A DNA stretch of 64,000 nucleotides from Gossypium raimondii (GCF_025698545.1 NC_068577.1:558001-622000), one strand, 5' to 3'; positions 13,239-24,710 are shown, numbered from the stretch's first letter. The notes: generated by a model from the sequence alone, not told the origin. Numbers and translations: made by a program.

Positions 13239-13499
13239 ATGGCGATGAAAGAGCTCAAAAAACCCAGTTTTTTGCTGGGTTTTGCATTGTTATTGCTTCT
13301 ATTGATGATGATGATAAGCTCACAATCCATGGCAGATGCTGAGATGATGAAAGTGAAACCCACAAAAGCAAGAACAAGAAAGGTATTGGAGATGGAGCAA
13401 GATTACCCAGGTGAAGTGCCAAGCATCCCAAGTGATTATGATTACAAGGATTTCTATAGAAGGCAAGGTGATGTTCCAAGCCCAGGAATTGGTCATTGA
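13239..13499 (+). CDS. CEP15: C-terminally encoded peptide (CEP) precursor, group II, CEP15-like
   Basis: An 86-residue secreted peptide precursor in one exon. The ATG at 13239 is followed two codons later by another ATG (13245). After a short basic start (KELKK), residues 9-33 form a strong signal peptide (LLGFALLLLLLMMMISSQSMADA). A basic spacer (KVKPTKARTRK) and an acidic, Tyr/Pro-rich stretch lead to the last 16 residues, DFYRRQGDVPSPGIGH. The terminal SPGIGH is the hallmark of CEP hormones. The YRR-x4-VPSPG form is that of the group II members (CEP13-15) rather than the FRPTxPGHSPGxGH form of group I. Expected role: an apoplastic peptide hormone, processed and hydroxylated on proline. 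The neighbour ETG1 also supports CEP15, because the two are close in Arabidopsis (from memory, At2g40530 and At2g40550). Substrate cleavage and receptor are inferred from the family. Confidence 0.8.
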   Translation: MAMKELKKPSFLLGFALLLLLLMMMISSQSMADAEMMKVKPTKARTRKVLEMEQDYPGEVPSIPSDYDYKDFYRRQGDVPSPGIGH

Positions 13500-13791
13500 T
13501 ATATATATATAGATATATATATGTATATGTAAAGGGTACTGCCATGCATGATTTTCTTCTAATTCATATATATGGTTTATTTATAGATTTTTGTTTTAAT
13601 CATGTCACATCAGTGAAACATTAGTGAAATTTGAAGTGATATATATATATTATGTGTATGTATAGGGATTATTGTAATTGAATATGCATGCTTTTATGAT
13701 GGATACATTAATGTGATTTGTGAGGGTGAATGGAATAAATTTGTGGTGAATAGTGGGTTTATCTGGTTTGTATTATATATATATATATATA

Positions 13792-13934
13792 TTGATACAC
13801 GATATCAACAGAAATCAAGAATGAGTGATGTATACTCTCTTGTGGGGGATGATTGAGACCTCATTTTCGATCTTTTTTGCTCTATTTCTTTTCCCATTTC
13901 CTCTTATTTCATTTTCATTGATATCGTGTATCAA
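13792..13934. repeat. Inverted repeat with 17-bp perfect arms
   Basis: TTGATACACGATATCAA at 13792-13808 is the exact reverse complement of TTGATATCGTGTATCAA at 13918-13934. About 109 bases lie between. It could be a small foldback transposon downstream of the CEP gene; no target duplication was resolved because of the flanking TA tract. Confidence 0.6.
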
Positions 13935-14127
13935 CAATATCAATGATTTTTATATATAGTTTGATTAAGTTAATCAACTCAAATCAAGCCTATTAAGTCC
14001 TTTTTCCCTTGTTTCAATGGGTTGCTAAAAAATTAACCTAAAATTATAATTTTTTAAGTTGTTAATATAAGTAAAAATATAAAATCCCTTAATTGAAAAA
14101 TAAGAGGAATTTTTGGGAATATGAAAA

Positions 14128-14612
14128 AGTTTAAATTTTACTATTAGTCCCTATATTTTACGAAAGTTCAAATTTAGTTCTTATATTTTTGAATCTTGAA
14201 ATTTTAGTCCTAACCCAAACAGTAGTAGTTAAATTCAATTACTAGTATTGAACTATGTGTATAGTTGAAGATTTGGTTCATATTCTCTAATTGGATCATT
14301 CTAAGTCCTTATACTTGTTGTGTTATGAAATTTCAACCTTGAACACAAATCACAGTGGTTAATCCATTAACTGAATTTTTACTAAGTAATATATGGAAAT
14401 AACAAATTGACATAGCATTACACATGATAATATATGTTTGGAGTATCATAGTTTAGAAATAACACGACTTAATGAATTTAATAGTTATCGTTTGGTGGGG
14501 ACTGAAATTTCAAAAACTGAAAAGTACATAGATTGAAAATGATCAAATTAAAATATATGAATTAAATTTATAACTTTCGCAAAGTATAGGGACTAATATA
14601 TGAATAAAGAGC
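14128..14612. mobile_element. MITE with long inverted ends, family M3
   Basis: The left end ACTATTAGTCCCTATATTTT...CGAAAGTTCAAATTTAGTTC is mirrored by the right end, which read backwards gives TATTAGTCCCTATACTTTGC GAAAGTTATAAATTTAATTC (two joined blocks). The element is about 480 bp and has no coding frame. A 28-base piece of the right arm (14542-14569) recurs at 24376-24403 beside the duplicated ETG1 3' end. Confidence 0.65.
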
Positions 14613-14849
14613 AACTTTACCTTTTGTCTCTTGAGCGGCAAAAAGACAGTTCCTAAGGACTATAATGCAAAAGAAAATGAAAAGTTGGGTAGGATTTTGA
14701 TTTGACTTTAGTGGGAATATAGTCAATATTATTGTAACATATTAACGGTTTTGATGGTGTGTTCAAATCAATGCCACATCTCTGCACTTGGTTAGTTGTT
14801 GAGTTGTCACTAGTATGCATTATTAATAATTTCACAAGTAAAGTTATCT

Positions 14850-15060
14850 ATTTCTACTATTAAAATTAGTCTTTGTATGTCGATATGAGGTAAACATGGT
14901 ATGCCATGTGTAACTGTCTAGTTATTCCGTTAGCCATACCAGTTGTTAGCATTAGAAATAAATAAAAATTTTAACTGAAATGATTAGTGTGCTCTCTAAT
15001 TTAATGTATAGGGACTATTTGCTCATTTTTAAGTAAATGGGTAAAATACAATCGATTCCT
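14850..15060 (+). repeat. Dispersed repeat of about 200 bp, copy 1 of 3
   Basis: The word order 'tatttctac...attaaaattagtctttgtat...ctctctaatttaatgta...gggac...tttgctcatttttaagtaaatgggtaaaatacaat' recurs at 42925-43140 and more weakly at 43820-44055. It is non-coding. The transposon class is unknown. Confidence 0.45.
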
Positions 15061-16080
15061 AGTAAAAAACTTTCATGATACTTTTACTTGAATTTACATT
15101 GTTAGAAGAGATTGATTATAAAAAAATGTATAATATATTTTTATAATTTATATAAGGAATAAAGTAACATTTAATCTTAAAATTTGATATTTATGATAAT
15201 TTTAATATTTTTGTTTTTTTATCTTAAATATTTTATATAATTTTTTAGCATTTCCGTCGTATTTTAATATTTTAAAAACATGTATAATTTCTTGAGATTT
15301 TTATATAATCCCTAAAAGACAATTAAGTTCTTCTAAAATAATTAAAAATTAATTAAGCCATTTACGTCAATTGTCGTGCCACCTGCTCGACACTCGCCAT
15401 GTTAACATTAACAGTTTGTCAGGAGTCTTAACGGAAATGACAATTTCAAAAGTTCAATTAATTATTACTTTTGTATTAAGAATTCAATTGATCGCACTTT
15501 TCAACCAAAACTTAATTGATTTTAGAATTTATTTTCGAGCCCATGACAAAATAAAAGCATTAAAGAAAATGTTTTCATACCGGGCCAAACCCAATTGTCA
15601 GCCCATTTTATTTTTTAAAAAATTAATAAAAAATATATTTTTTATAATTAAATTATAATGCGAACTCTTATAATGAACATGATAAAATATTTGTGATTAA
15701 ATAATGCAAGTTTCACCTCATTATTTATTATTATCCCTCCACTCACAATACATTATTTATTATTAAATTATTTTAATATATTTATCATTTAATTGAAAAA
15801 TATTTTATTAAAAATATGTACTTTTAGATGGTAAATAAATTTAAAATTAATTAAATTGATAGTTAAATCAAAATTTTAATTTTATATTTTTTTTTTGAAA
15901 AAATAATGATTTTTCAATCCAACCGATCCGAGTATGGCTTGATGGTTTGGCTGTAAAAAGATCGTTGAAAATTAAACACAGTGGAATGTCCTCTAGCCCA
16001 TCTTCCTTCTTCATTACGTGGGCCAAGCTCCACCAATATTTGGACTGTTATAAACATGGTTACCCTCAGGCCCTCGCTTG
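15061..16080. other. Very AT-rich intergenic, ETG1 upstream region
   Basis: No gene or repeat family was recognised. Composition rises abruptly in GC content near 15920, where the ETG1 promoter region begins. Confidence 0.5.
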
Positions 16081-16087
16081 CCGAAAT

Positions 16088-16141
16088 GGCGGGAAGAACT
16101 GGCGGGAAAACCCACCTACCTTCTCCCTTTTAACGCGGGAA
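16088..16141 (-). promoter_or_regulatory. Cluster of three E2F-type sites upstream of ETG1
   Basis: GGCGGGAA occurs twice, 13 bp apart (16088-16095 and 16101-16108), and CGCGGGAA lies at 16134-16141, 52 bp before the ETG1 ATG. Read on the opposite strand these are TTCCCGCC and TTCCCGCG, which fit the plant E2F consensus TTSSCGSS. Arabidopsis ETG1 was named as an E2F target gene, so S-phase control through these sites is expected. Confidence 0.8.
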
Positions 16142-16193
16142 CTGAGAATCCCTCAAGCCAATCGGCCAAACAGAGAGAGTGAGAGATAGAGAG

Positions 16194-19100
16194 ATGGGAG
16201 GTCCACCGTACGATTGCTTGGCGAATCCCCTAGGAGCCGTCCGATTAGCATTCGAGAAGGCAATAGGGTCAGAATTGGAGACTCCTTCGACCCATCCCTC
16301 CGCCTTTAACGGCAAAGATTGGGGTGCCCTTGAACTCTTCCGCCACTTCCTCTTCCAAGAATCAGGGCTTTCCCAGGTTCCCATCCTTAATCCCAAAACA
16401 TTAAGATGGGTTCAACCCAACAGTCTTGTCCGTTACCGTGGTATGATCCAAGACATGTTGGGAAATGAATTCTATGCCGGCGCTTATAAGGATGGAAATT
16501 TATGGCGGACCAACAAATTCATGGATGTTTCTCAATACCCAATGGGTTCCTCTCCTGATATGTGTATTTGGGAACGCCGCTTGCTCTACTGTGTTCCTGT
16601 TAGTTCTCTTCTACTTTTAACTTTTTTAGGGTTTTGGGTTTTAGGGATTAGTGTTTAAATGTTGATCAATTGATGGAAAAATCATGGTTTAAAGTTGTTT
16701 TATACTCCATTGTTGCATTGTTCACTAGTTGTGATTTTAATCCTTTCTTCAGGTCCCAGGACAGAATTCATGGACTGAACCTTCTAGTGAAATGGAACCT
16801 AATTGGTCATCTCAAACCAGGGAGAAGCGGCGTAGGATGGATGACGAAGATAATGATCCCATGGATTTGGTTGGTCTTGCTACCTCTACCGTTTATATAC
16901 ATATATAAATATGTATATATGTTCTTTTCATTGTTTCTCATTGTTTTAACTTGTGTTACTTGGACTTGGTTTTGAGTGTCGTGTTCAGGTATGTATATGG
17001 TCATTGACGAAGCAGGAAGTTTATTTTTGGAGGTTCAAAATTAAATTATAAAATTTTAAAGGGGTCAAAGTACAATTTTATCTTTGTATATGCTTGTTTT
17101 TTTAGAATTTAAGGGATTAAACTATAAATTTTTCATCTTTGGAGAGGGGGTAAAGTGTATTTTTACCATTAAAATAACTTATAATTTTAATGGTTCAAGT
17201 GACTAAAATAATAATTTTCCATTTGGGAGGAGGGGCAGGGCCCCTGCCTTCCCCCCCTTGACGCTGTCCCTATATCAGGCACATGAATGGTTAGACTTTT
17301 CTAAGGTTTTCCATGTTTGGAAATCCTTGGAGTACATATCTCGATGTCAATGATTCGGACAATAGAGCCTAAGCAACATAGCTTGACACAATCATAAGAA
17401 TAGGCTAGTTTCTATACTATGTGTTCTGAAAATGAGGTGATGATCTTGCCTATAATTTGTGTTTGTTTTTGCCCTAAACTAGTTAGCATTTTGGTTATAT
17501 ACTTGGTTAGGTGAAAATGTTTCTAGTGAAGGGTATGGTATGTTTAAGTCAAGTTGTTTGGTTAGAACATTTAGAACTCCTCAAGAACAATGCCTAGTTA
17601 TTTGGTTCCTTTAGTACTGGGTTTTAATGTATTTGTAGTTTGCCTACCTAAACATGGATGCTGTATATTTCAGGTTCCTGATGATGAGATTAAAAGCTCT
17701 CCAATTACCAAGAAGATGGTAAGAAACCCAAATATTTAGTTCCATTGTTGTCGATATCCAATAAATACTTTAGCTTTTATGATCGAAGACTGTGGTATGA
17801 TGTTTGATTTTTGGTTGATCATATGAGCTTAAAGATCACTGCATTCAACGGTATACTGCGTTGTCATTATTGTTGTAGTTGGAGCAGTATGTCTTCTTGG
17901 TCCCTTGCTAATTACCATGGATGATCCCATGAAATTCACATGTTTTTACTGAGCATTCGAGAACGTTCTCAAACCTTAGTGAATATTCCCTTATCTTAAC
18001 TTGTTTTTCACATTGTTACACAATTTGCTTTTAGGGATTTTTGCAATGTTGAAACATACAAATTTCTTTTACCGGAATTGAGTGGTTGAAAGAAAATGGA
18101 ATAGAATATGAGGTTTTGCCTTTTTGTCTTGTGCTTGACATTAGTTTGTGACATGAGCATATTAAGTGTCTTTGAATTAGACTAAATTTGTGGCTTCAAT
18201 TACCACATTTAGTAAAACTAGAACTGGAGGCCGAATTTCACATTTCTCAGGAGTACGAGGAGTGTTTTGGGATTGTCAGTTGAATTTTGCTTCTTGTCCC
18301 TTTTTCTTAATGTTATCTTGCATGCTATTTCAGAAGGACGATTGTACTTACCAGATTTTTTTTTCCATTTTTTTTAGAGAGAAGATGGACTTCCTTCCCC
18401 TTCACAATCCAGGGATACTAAAACTACAAGCTCTTCTTCTATCACAAGTACATTTCAATCTGTTGACAAAGATAACCTTCCTTGCCTAGTCAAGGTAAAC
18501 CCCTTCATATCATATTTTTCCATTATACGTCCAGATCTACCGAAATGGTCTATAAATGAATGTTTTTATTCTTCCCTTTTCAACCAAGTTTGATTATTTT
18601 CTGTTCTGATAATGCAGATATATGATTCTCCAGAATCAGAATTGAAGCTGAATGATGTTTTTGAATTTATTGGGGTCCTCACTTTTGATTCAGAGCTTGC
18701 AGTTGAGAAAGATGACAATGATGAGTTATCAAATAGTTTCTATGATGATGCCCTGGTCCATTTGCCCCCTAATAAGGTATTTATCTGCTTCTAGCTGTTA
18801 AATATTTGTGGCTTCATTATCAGCACAGGTTGTTTTGGGATCAGTTAAAATTTTTTTGGTAATGAAACTGAAGTTTTTTGGACGAATTTATTGCATAAAA
18901 TGACTACTAAAATGAACAATTGTTGGGATATTTGTATCTTGACATGCTGTACAAGTTAATGATGCCTTTTTGTAATAAATTGGTTTGATTTCTGGTCTTG
19001 TTCGGTCTTCCCACTCGTTCCTGTTGCAGGTCCCTCGCTTGCACTGTCTTATACATAGGAAGCTTGCAGTGCAGGACTTTCTGCCAGGTTCCCCAATAAT

Positions 19101-20586
19101 ACAGGTAAATTATAGGAGAAATTTATTGATCATGCACTTTCCCTCACGCTGACTAGTTGTAGTTCAGTCGTCTATTGGTTTCTCATGTGCTTTTAATCTT
19201 CATTCTTACAGCCAAAGCCACATTTGGTGAAAGAGACAAGGGAAGCTCTGTTCAGGCATCTTACGGCTGTTCTTGGAAATGATGAGGTAGCTGCTCATTT
19301 CGTGTTGTTGCATCTTCTGTCCAAGGTAAAAATCTTATGTTTTGTTGAAAACTATTACTTTCAACTCCCATCTTAGATTGCGAGAAAGTGATAAGATTGG
19401 TTGTGCAGGTTCATGCTCGAGTAGATGATGTTGCAGTGGGGAAGCTGTCACTCAATCTAACAGGTTTAAACAAAGAAAGTGTATCTGTGTTTGGTACTCG
19501 ACTTAGTGATACATTCAAAAACCTCCTACCATTCACGAATTGCATGCCTCTCACACTGGAATATCTGAACATTGCCTCGCTTGCCCCGAAAAAGGATTAT
19601 CAAGCCAACAGGTATCCCTTTTATTCATATCCCTGCAACTAGGGAAAGTTAATGCCTGCAAGCATTAAGAAAGCATCTAGTAACCATCAAATTTTCAATA
19701 TTTATATTAGCTTCACTTTGTGTTTTAGATTGGTTCCTGGCGTTCTTCAGCTACCCGAGGGCTCACACTTGATGGTAGACGAGACCCGACTAGAATCAGG
19801 AAGCCTCAATTCTACTGGAATTGAGAATACAAAGTTGCTGAAAAATCTCATCGAGTTTCAAAAAGTAAGTTGCCACTTTGTTTATTGGAAAATGTGTGCA
19901 TGTTAGGTTTTGATTTTGTTCTATATATTGGAAGTATACCGGAGTAATACTGGTCTGATCTCAGTTTGAAGTGACTCAAAATTGAAATATGCGTGTTTCA
20001 GGTGGAGTATGACTTTCAATACTATAAAGTGGAAATGGCAACGGATGTCCAGTTACTTATCTTCTCGGAGGGGAAATCTAATATTGTTCCTGCTGATGTT
20101 ATTGTACCTTTTCAACCTTCTTGTCTTGAATCCACTGAAATGCCAGTTGCTGAGGCACTAGAAGGTTGGAGATGGTACTTGGCTACTGTTAGATCATTAC
20201 CACATTCCATTGGATCAGAAATACAGAAGGTATGACTTGGTTTTGTGCATTTGTCGGCTGAACACTTGCATTGCCCTTTCTTATGGATGTGTGGCTTGCA
20301 GGTGGTAGAAGATGATTTGGTTGCAGCAAGACAAATGGATCGGAGCTTGGGAAGTCGAGATTTTAGCAGGTAAGTAACAAAGCTTTGATCATGCTGTATT
20401 AGCAGCAGACATTATACGTTTTGATGTTGCATTGAACTTAAAAATGAGTTGAATATATTTATGATATGTAGATGGTTGACGATGGCTCGGCTCATATCGT
20501 CAAGTTTCGGAGAAACCAGTTTGTCAAAGGAACATTGGGAAATGGCCAAAGAAATGGAGAGGCTAAGGAGGGAGAGACTGAAATAG
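16194..20586 (+). CDS. ETG1: MCM-binding protein ETG1 (MCMBP), 12 coding exons
   Basis: Product of 593 aa, close to the roughly 590 aa of Arabidopsis ETG1. Exons read from splice sites and frame: 16194-16598, 16753-16869, 17674-17718, 18378-18494, 18618-18776, 19030-19104, 19212-19325, 19409-19611, 19729-19864, 20002-20229, 20302-20369, 20472-20586. All introns are GT-AG and phases match. Diagnostic stretches are MGGPPYDCLANPLGAVR at the start, VRYRGMIQDMLGNEFYAGAY, WERRLLYCVPVPGQNSWTEP, VPRLHCLIHRKL and a C-terminal RWLTMARLISSSFGETSLS. The family binds MCM helicase subunits, helps unload MCM from chromatin late in S phase and is needed for sister-chromatid cohesion. A basic KRRRMDD patch in exon 2 may serve nuclear import. 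Intron 2 carries a reverse copy of a dispersed repeat (17005-17275). Three E2F sites lie upstream. The stop is TAG at 20584. Confidence 0.95.
17005..17275 (-). repeat. Dispersed 'cccc-taaaat' repeat inside ETG1 intron 2
   Basis: Reverse-orientation copy ending in GGGGCAGGGCCCCTGCCTTC, preceded by 'aaggggtcaaagtacaattttat' and 'taaagtgtatttttaccatt' phrases shared with the copies at 7145, 9480, 36420 and 61130. Confidence 0.55.
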
Positions 20587-20602
20587 AATCCGAAAGTCCA
20601 CA

Positions 20603-20910
20603 AGATTTTGAAGCTTTGGTATTTGGTAAATGATTGTTGTCCCAAAGGGTGATGAAAAAAGCAAAAACCAAAATAGCAAACATGGGGATTGTGATGTATG
20701 AATGTTGCCCATCACCACTCTTAAATATAATATATCATCGAATTTCTTATGTATTCTAATTGCTGCCAAAGTTGAACTCAACTTCTTGTGGAAATACAAT
20801 GCAATCCGAGTCTAAATCCAGTTCATTTTACTGGCAATTGCAGACAAGTGATTCCTCATCTGCAACATCAAAGACCAAAATTTTATTGTCATTTTTCTGT
20901 CCCTGTGATT
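20603..20910 (+). repeat. ETG1 3' end, source copy of a dispersed duplication
   Basis: From 'gattttgaagctttggtatt' to 'agaccaaaattttattgtca' this downstream part of ETG1 recurs in the same orientation at 24402-24710 with only a few substitutions and one 14-bp difference (GTTGAACTCAAC... shortened in the second copy). Confidence 0.85.
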
Positions 20911-21600
20911 TACTCTCTCCTAAAAATAACTCATTTCCTTAATTAAAGTTAAAAAAATCTTCGATTTTGGGGTAGTGACGGATAGGAGAAGAGCCCTCTT
21001 TAGCTCTCCCTAGTCAATTCTCACCTAGGGGATTCCTTCACAATTGTAAAATAGTACAATCTGCTTTGAATTTCCACTTTAAAAGAATTAATTATACAAG
21101 TTATAACTTTTTGCAGGAAAAGTTTATTGAATTAGTTTCAACTTTATTTAATTAATAAACGAAAATCAGATCCACCATAACCAAAATATCAGGTTTGATG
21201 CAATTTAATATGTATCAGTTCAAATTAAAATTAAAATATCCATTTCCTTTTTAATTCAAAATTTTAGGTTATTTTCTCTTTTATATTTTTAGATATAATT
21301 TTCTAACAATAAAATTATTTATGAATGGTTAGTAAAATTAAAATATATAGGTAATAATAAATTTGACATTTAGTATTTACATTTTTTTCAAATTGGTCTT
21401 TTTATTTTTGAGTTAAATTTAGTGTTAAATTGCTATTTTAATAAAAATATTAAAATTTTAAATATCACAATTTATATGTATTTTATATTAATTTTTATGA
21501 TTTATATATATATATATTTGAATTTTTAAATATTTTTTAATATTAACAGGTTAAAAAGTCAGTCAATTAGAAGCAAAAAATTTCACTATAGGCCGAAAAG
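20911..21600. other. Intergenic between ETG1 and TRM61
   Basis: AT-rich with no recognised gene. The TRM61 5' leader probably starts near 21600, where composition changes (AGGCCGAAAAGGCAAAAACA). Confidence 0.45.
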
Positions 21601-21713
21601 GCAAAAACACGCACCCAGGACAACAGGAAGAGAATTTTGGTGAGAGCAACTGAGAGTCACTTCAGGTACGAATCTTTACTTCAACTTTGTCTTTTCCTTT
21701 TCATGTCCTTTTT

Positions 21714-21965
21714 AGTTTTCTGATCTATGCTTATCTACTTCTATTTCAGTGGGTTTTTTTTTGTTTTTTGGGTTTTCAACTTTAGAACAAGTTTATCTTT
21801 GCTTTTTTCATCTCTGTTTTAGTTTTCAGATCACTGCTTCTTTTTCTATTTCAGCGGGTTTTTTTGTTTTTTGGGTTTTCAACTTTAGAACAAGTTTGTC
21901 TTTGCCTTTTTCATCTCTGTTTTAGTTTTCAGATCACTGCTTCTTTACTTATTTTTCAGTGGGGT
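21714..21965 (+). repeat. Tandem repeat of about 105 bp in the TRM61 5' leader intron
   Basis: The unit starting AGTTTTCAGATC...TTTCAG-TGGG...GGGTTTTCAACTTTAGAACA begins at 21714, 21821 and 21924 (the last copy is partial). Each unit contains a TTTCAG that can act as a 3' splice-site-like signal. The leader intron appears to run from GT at 21666 to AG just before 22213. Confidence 0.75.
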
Positions 21966-22213
21966 TTAATGTCAGAACTCGGTCTGGTGCTTTTTGTTTT
22001 AGTGTCATTCATCTTACACTCTTTTCCTATTTATATACATATATATTTTAATGAATTAGGGTCTTCCTCGTATTATAGATGAAAGTTTATTCTTAATAGT
22101 ACTTTGGGTATGCGGTAAATATTTTTGTTTTGGGAGTAAATTTTGGTACAGAAATTGCATATTAGTCCAACTTCAGCTGTGTATTCAATTGAATGTGTTT
22201 CCATCTTTTTAGT

Positions 22214-23740
22214 ATGTTGCTTATGGATTCCTCGACGAAGATATCTTTCAATCGTTGCATTAGAGATGGAGATTTGATTATTGTATATGAGAGGCATGAT
22301 ACTATGAAAGCTGTTAAAGTTTGTGAGAATTCGATTCTTCAAAATCGTTTCGGTGTATTTAAACATTCAGATTGGATCGGGAAGCCATTTGGTTCCAAAG
22401 TTTTCAGCAACAAAGGTGGATTCGTTTACCTATTGGCTCCGACACCGGAGTTATGGACTTTGGTTCTTAGTCATAGGACTCAGATTCTTTATATTGCGGA
22501 TATTAGCTTTGTGATTATGTACTTGGAAGTAGTTCCGGGTTGTTTGGTTCTTGAATCCGGGACCGGTATCATTAACAACATCGTTTGCAAGGGCTGTGGC
22601 TCCAACGGGACATGTGTATACCTTTGATTTCCATGAACAGAGGGCTGCCTCAGCTAGGTAAGTCTTAATGTTTATCGTTTGCAAAAGTGCATTGTGATGA
22701 AATATGATATAGTAACTGCTTAGGTTGAACTTGAATTCTGGGTTATCTCGAGTTGATGTCTTCATAGATCTAAATTTTGTTGCCGTGATATTTAATTGTC
22801 TCTAATTGTCTCGGTTTACAGATCTTTATTAGTTTCATTGTTGAGTGCATTGTTATGAAATTTTGGTTTCAAAGATTCGAGTCATGAAATATGATTTTAG
22901 TAACTGCTTAGGTTGAGCTTGAATTCTAGGTAGATTTCAGAAGTCTGTTTAGGTTCATGTATTCTTTGATCGACATTCTGTTGCTTTCATGGAACCTTGC
23001 TTAGGACTCATTTATGATGCATATTTTATCCCATTATATGGTTTCTGTTTGTCTAATTGATAATAGAAAGATCCAAGGATGGTTGTTTTTTTTTTTCTTT
23101 GATTCTTCTATGTGTTGGTTTGCAAAAGAAGGAATGTTTTACGATTTTTCACTCCTTCAACAGAGAGGATTTCGAGAGGACTGGAATAAACACTTTAATC
23201 ACTGTGGGAGTCCGAGATATTCAGGGTGAGGGATTTCCTGATCAGTTTTTTGGGTTGGCTGATTCCGTATTTTTGGACCTCCCGCAACCTTGGCTAGCCA
23301 TTCCTTCAGCTCGAAACATGTTGAAACAAGATGGAACTCTGTGTTCCTTCTCACCGTGCATTGAACAAGTGCAACGTTCATGTGAAATTCTTAGATCTGG
23401 CTTTACAGGTAACATATTAGAAACGAGTTGTCCTATCTTGTTCAAGCAGTTTTTTTTTTTAAAAGCATCATGAACTTTGATTGTAATATGCACAGATATA
23501 CGGACCTTTGAAATACTGCTCCGAACGTATGAAGTCCATGAATGGAAAATGGATCACTCGAAGGTCGATGATGGTAATTCCACTGCGTGCCCTCCACGCA
23601 AGAGGAGGCAGCCTTCAAGGGAAGCAAGTGTGGGGGACAATGCAAGTTCTCCGGTGATCATGGCCCGGCCATCTGCTGAAACTCGAGGGCATACTGGATA
23701 TTTGACATTCGCCAGGAAGTCATTAAACTTCCATTGTTAA
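22214..23740 (+). pseudogene. TRM61: tRNA (adenine-58-N1)-methyltransferase catalytic subunit TRM61-like, frameshifted
   Basis: Exons are 22214-22657, 23164-23408 and 23496-23740. The product family forms m1A58 in the tRNA T-loop as a complex with TRM6, using S-adenosylmethionine. Seen: an N-terminal stretch KISFNRCIRDGDLIIVYERH, then FGVFKHSDWIGKPFGSKVFS, LLAPTPELWTLVLSHRTQIL, VPGCLVLESGTG; then exons 2-3 with DIQGEGFP, FLDLPQPWLAIPSA, LCSFSPCIEQVQRSCEILRS and GHTGYLTFARKS. The SAM motif I should read GTGSGSLTTS; here GTG is followed, after one stray base, by SLTTS in another frame. That is a net loss of 5 bp at 22566-22568, and translation stops at 22625 after 137 aa. All splice sites and the rest of the frame are intact, so the damage is recent, or it is a base-calling/assembly error. 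A functional homeologue elsewhere would explain its loss. Confidence 0.85.
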
Positions 23741-24264
23741 CCAAATAGGGTTTTATTGAACTTCCATTGTTAACTAAACAGGGTTTTATTATATACACAT
23801 GCATAATTGTGCCTGCTGAATTAGCTTTAAGTTTAATCCACATTAATCTCACTCAGATAGGTCTAATTTATCCCACATGAATTAACAACTCTTGCTAAAA
23901 AGTAAAAACAATGCAGAGAAAGATGTAGAAAATTTTCAAACAGTTTGTTATGTCTATTATTAAGTGCAGCTGCTCTACTAACAAATTTCATCTCTCAAGT
24001 AAGATCTTGGTCAGAGACCTAAGACTTCATATTTCTGATGCACTGAAAACCAGTTAAATAGGCATCAAGTTGGGGAACTTTAAACAGGCCCCGTTGAGAT
24101 TCCAAGCAATGCATTTCACAAGGTTTTCCCTATTCAAGAGCGTACTTCATTGATCATCGATGAAAGCCCACATGTCGGCTTTCGTTATTGAAGTTATCAG
24201 CAAGGCCATAAAACATACAATGCACACTATCATGAAATACCTATATCAACTATAACTTCTTTAT

Positions 24265-24396
<132 letters not shown>

Positions 24397-24401
24397 TTAA
24401 A

Positions 24402-24710
24402 TGATTTTGAAGCTTTGGTATTTGGTAAATGATTGTTGCCCCAAAGGGTGATGAAAAAAGCAAAAACCAAAATAGCAAACATGGGGATTGTGATGTATGA
24501 ATGTTGCCCATCACCACTCTTAAATATAATATATCATTGAATTTCTTATGTATTCTAATTGCTGCCAAACTTCTTGTGGAAATACAATGCAATCCGAATC
24601 TAAATCCAGTTCATTTTACTGGCAATTGCAGACAAGTGATTCCTTATCTGCAACATCAAAGACCAAAATTTTTTTTTTCATTGTTCTGTCCCTGTAATTT
24701 TTGCTGGGAA
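24402..24710 (+). repeat. Second copy of the ETG1 3' end
   Basis: Near-identical to 20603-20910 and in the same orientation. At its left edge (24376-24403) sits a 28-base fragment identical to the right arm of MITE M3 (14542-14569), and then the HINT exon. Confidence 0.85.

Noticed and set aside
13133-13342. Upstream ATG frame before the CEP gene
   Set aside because: Runs through the TA tract in another frame and has no conserved features. At most it is a short upstream ORF if transcription starts early.
16130-16396. Minus-strand 88-aa frame over ETG1 exon 1
   Set aside because: Shadow of the ETG1 coding exon.
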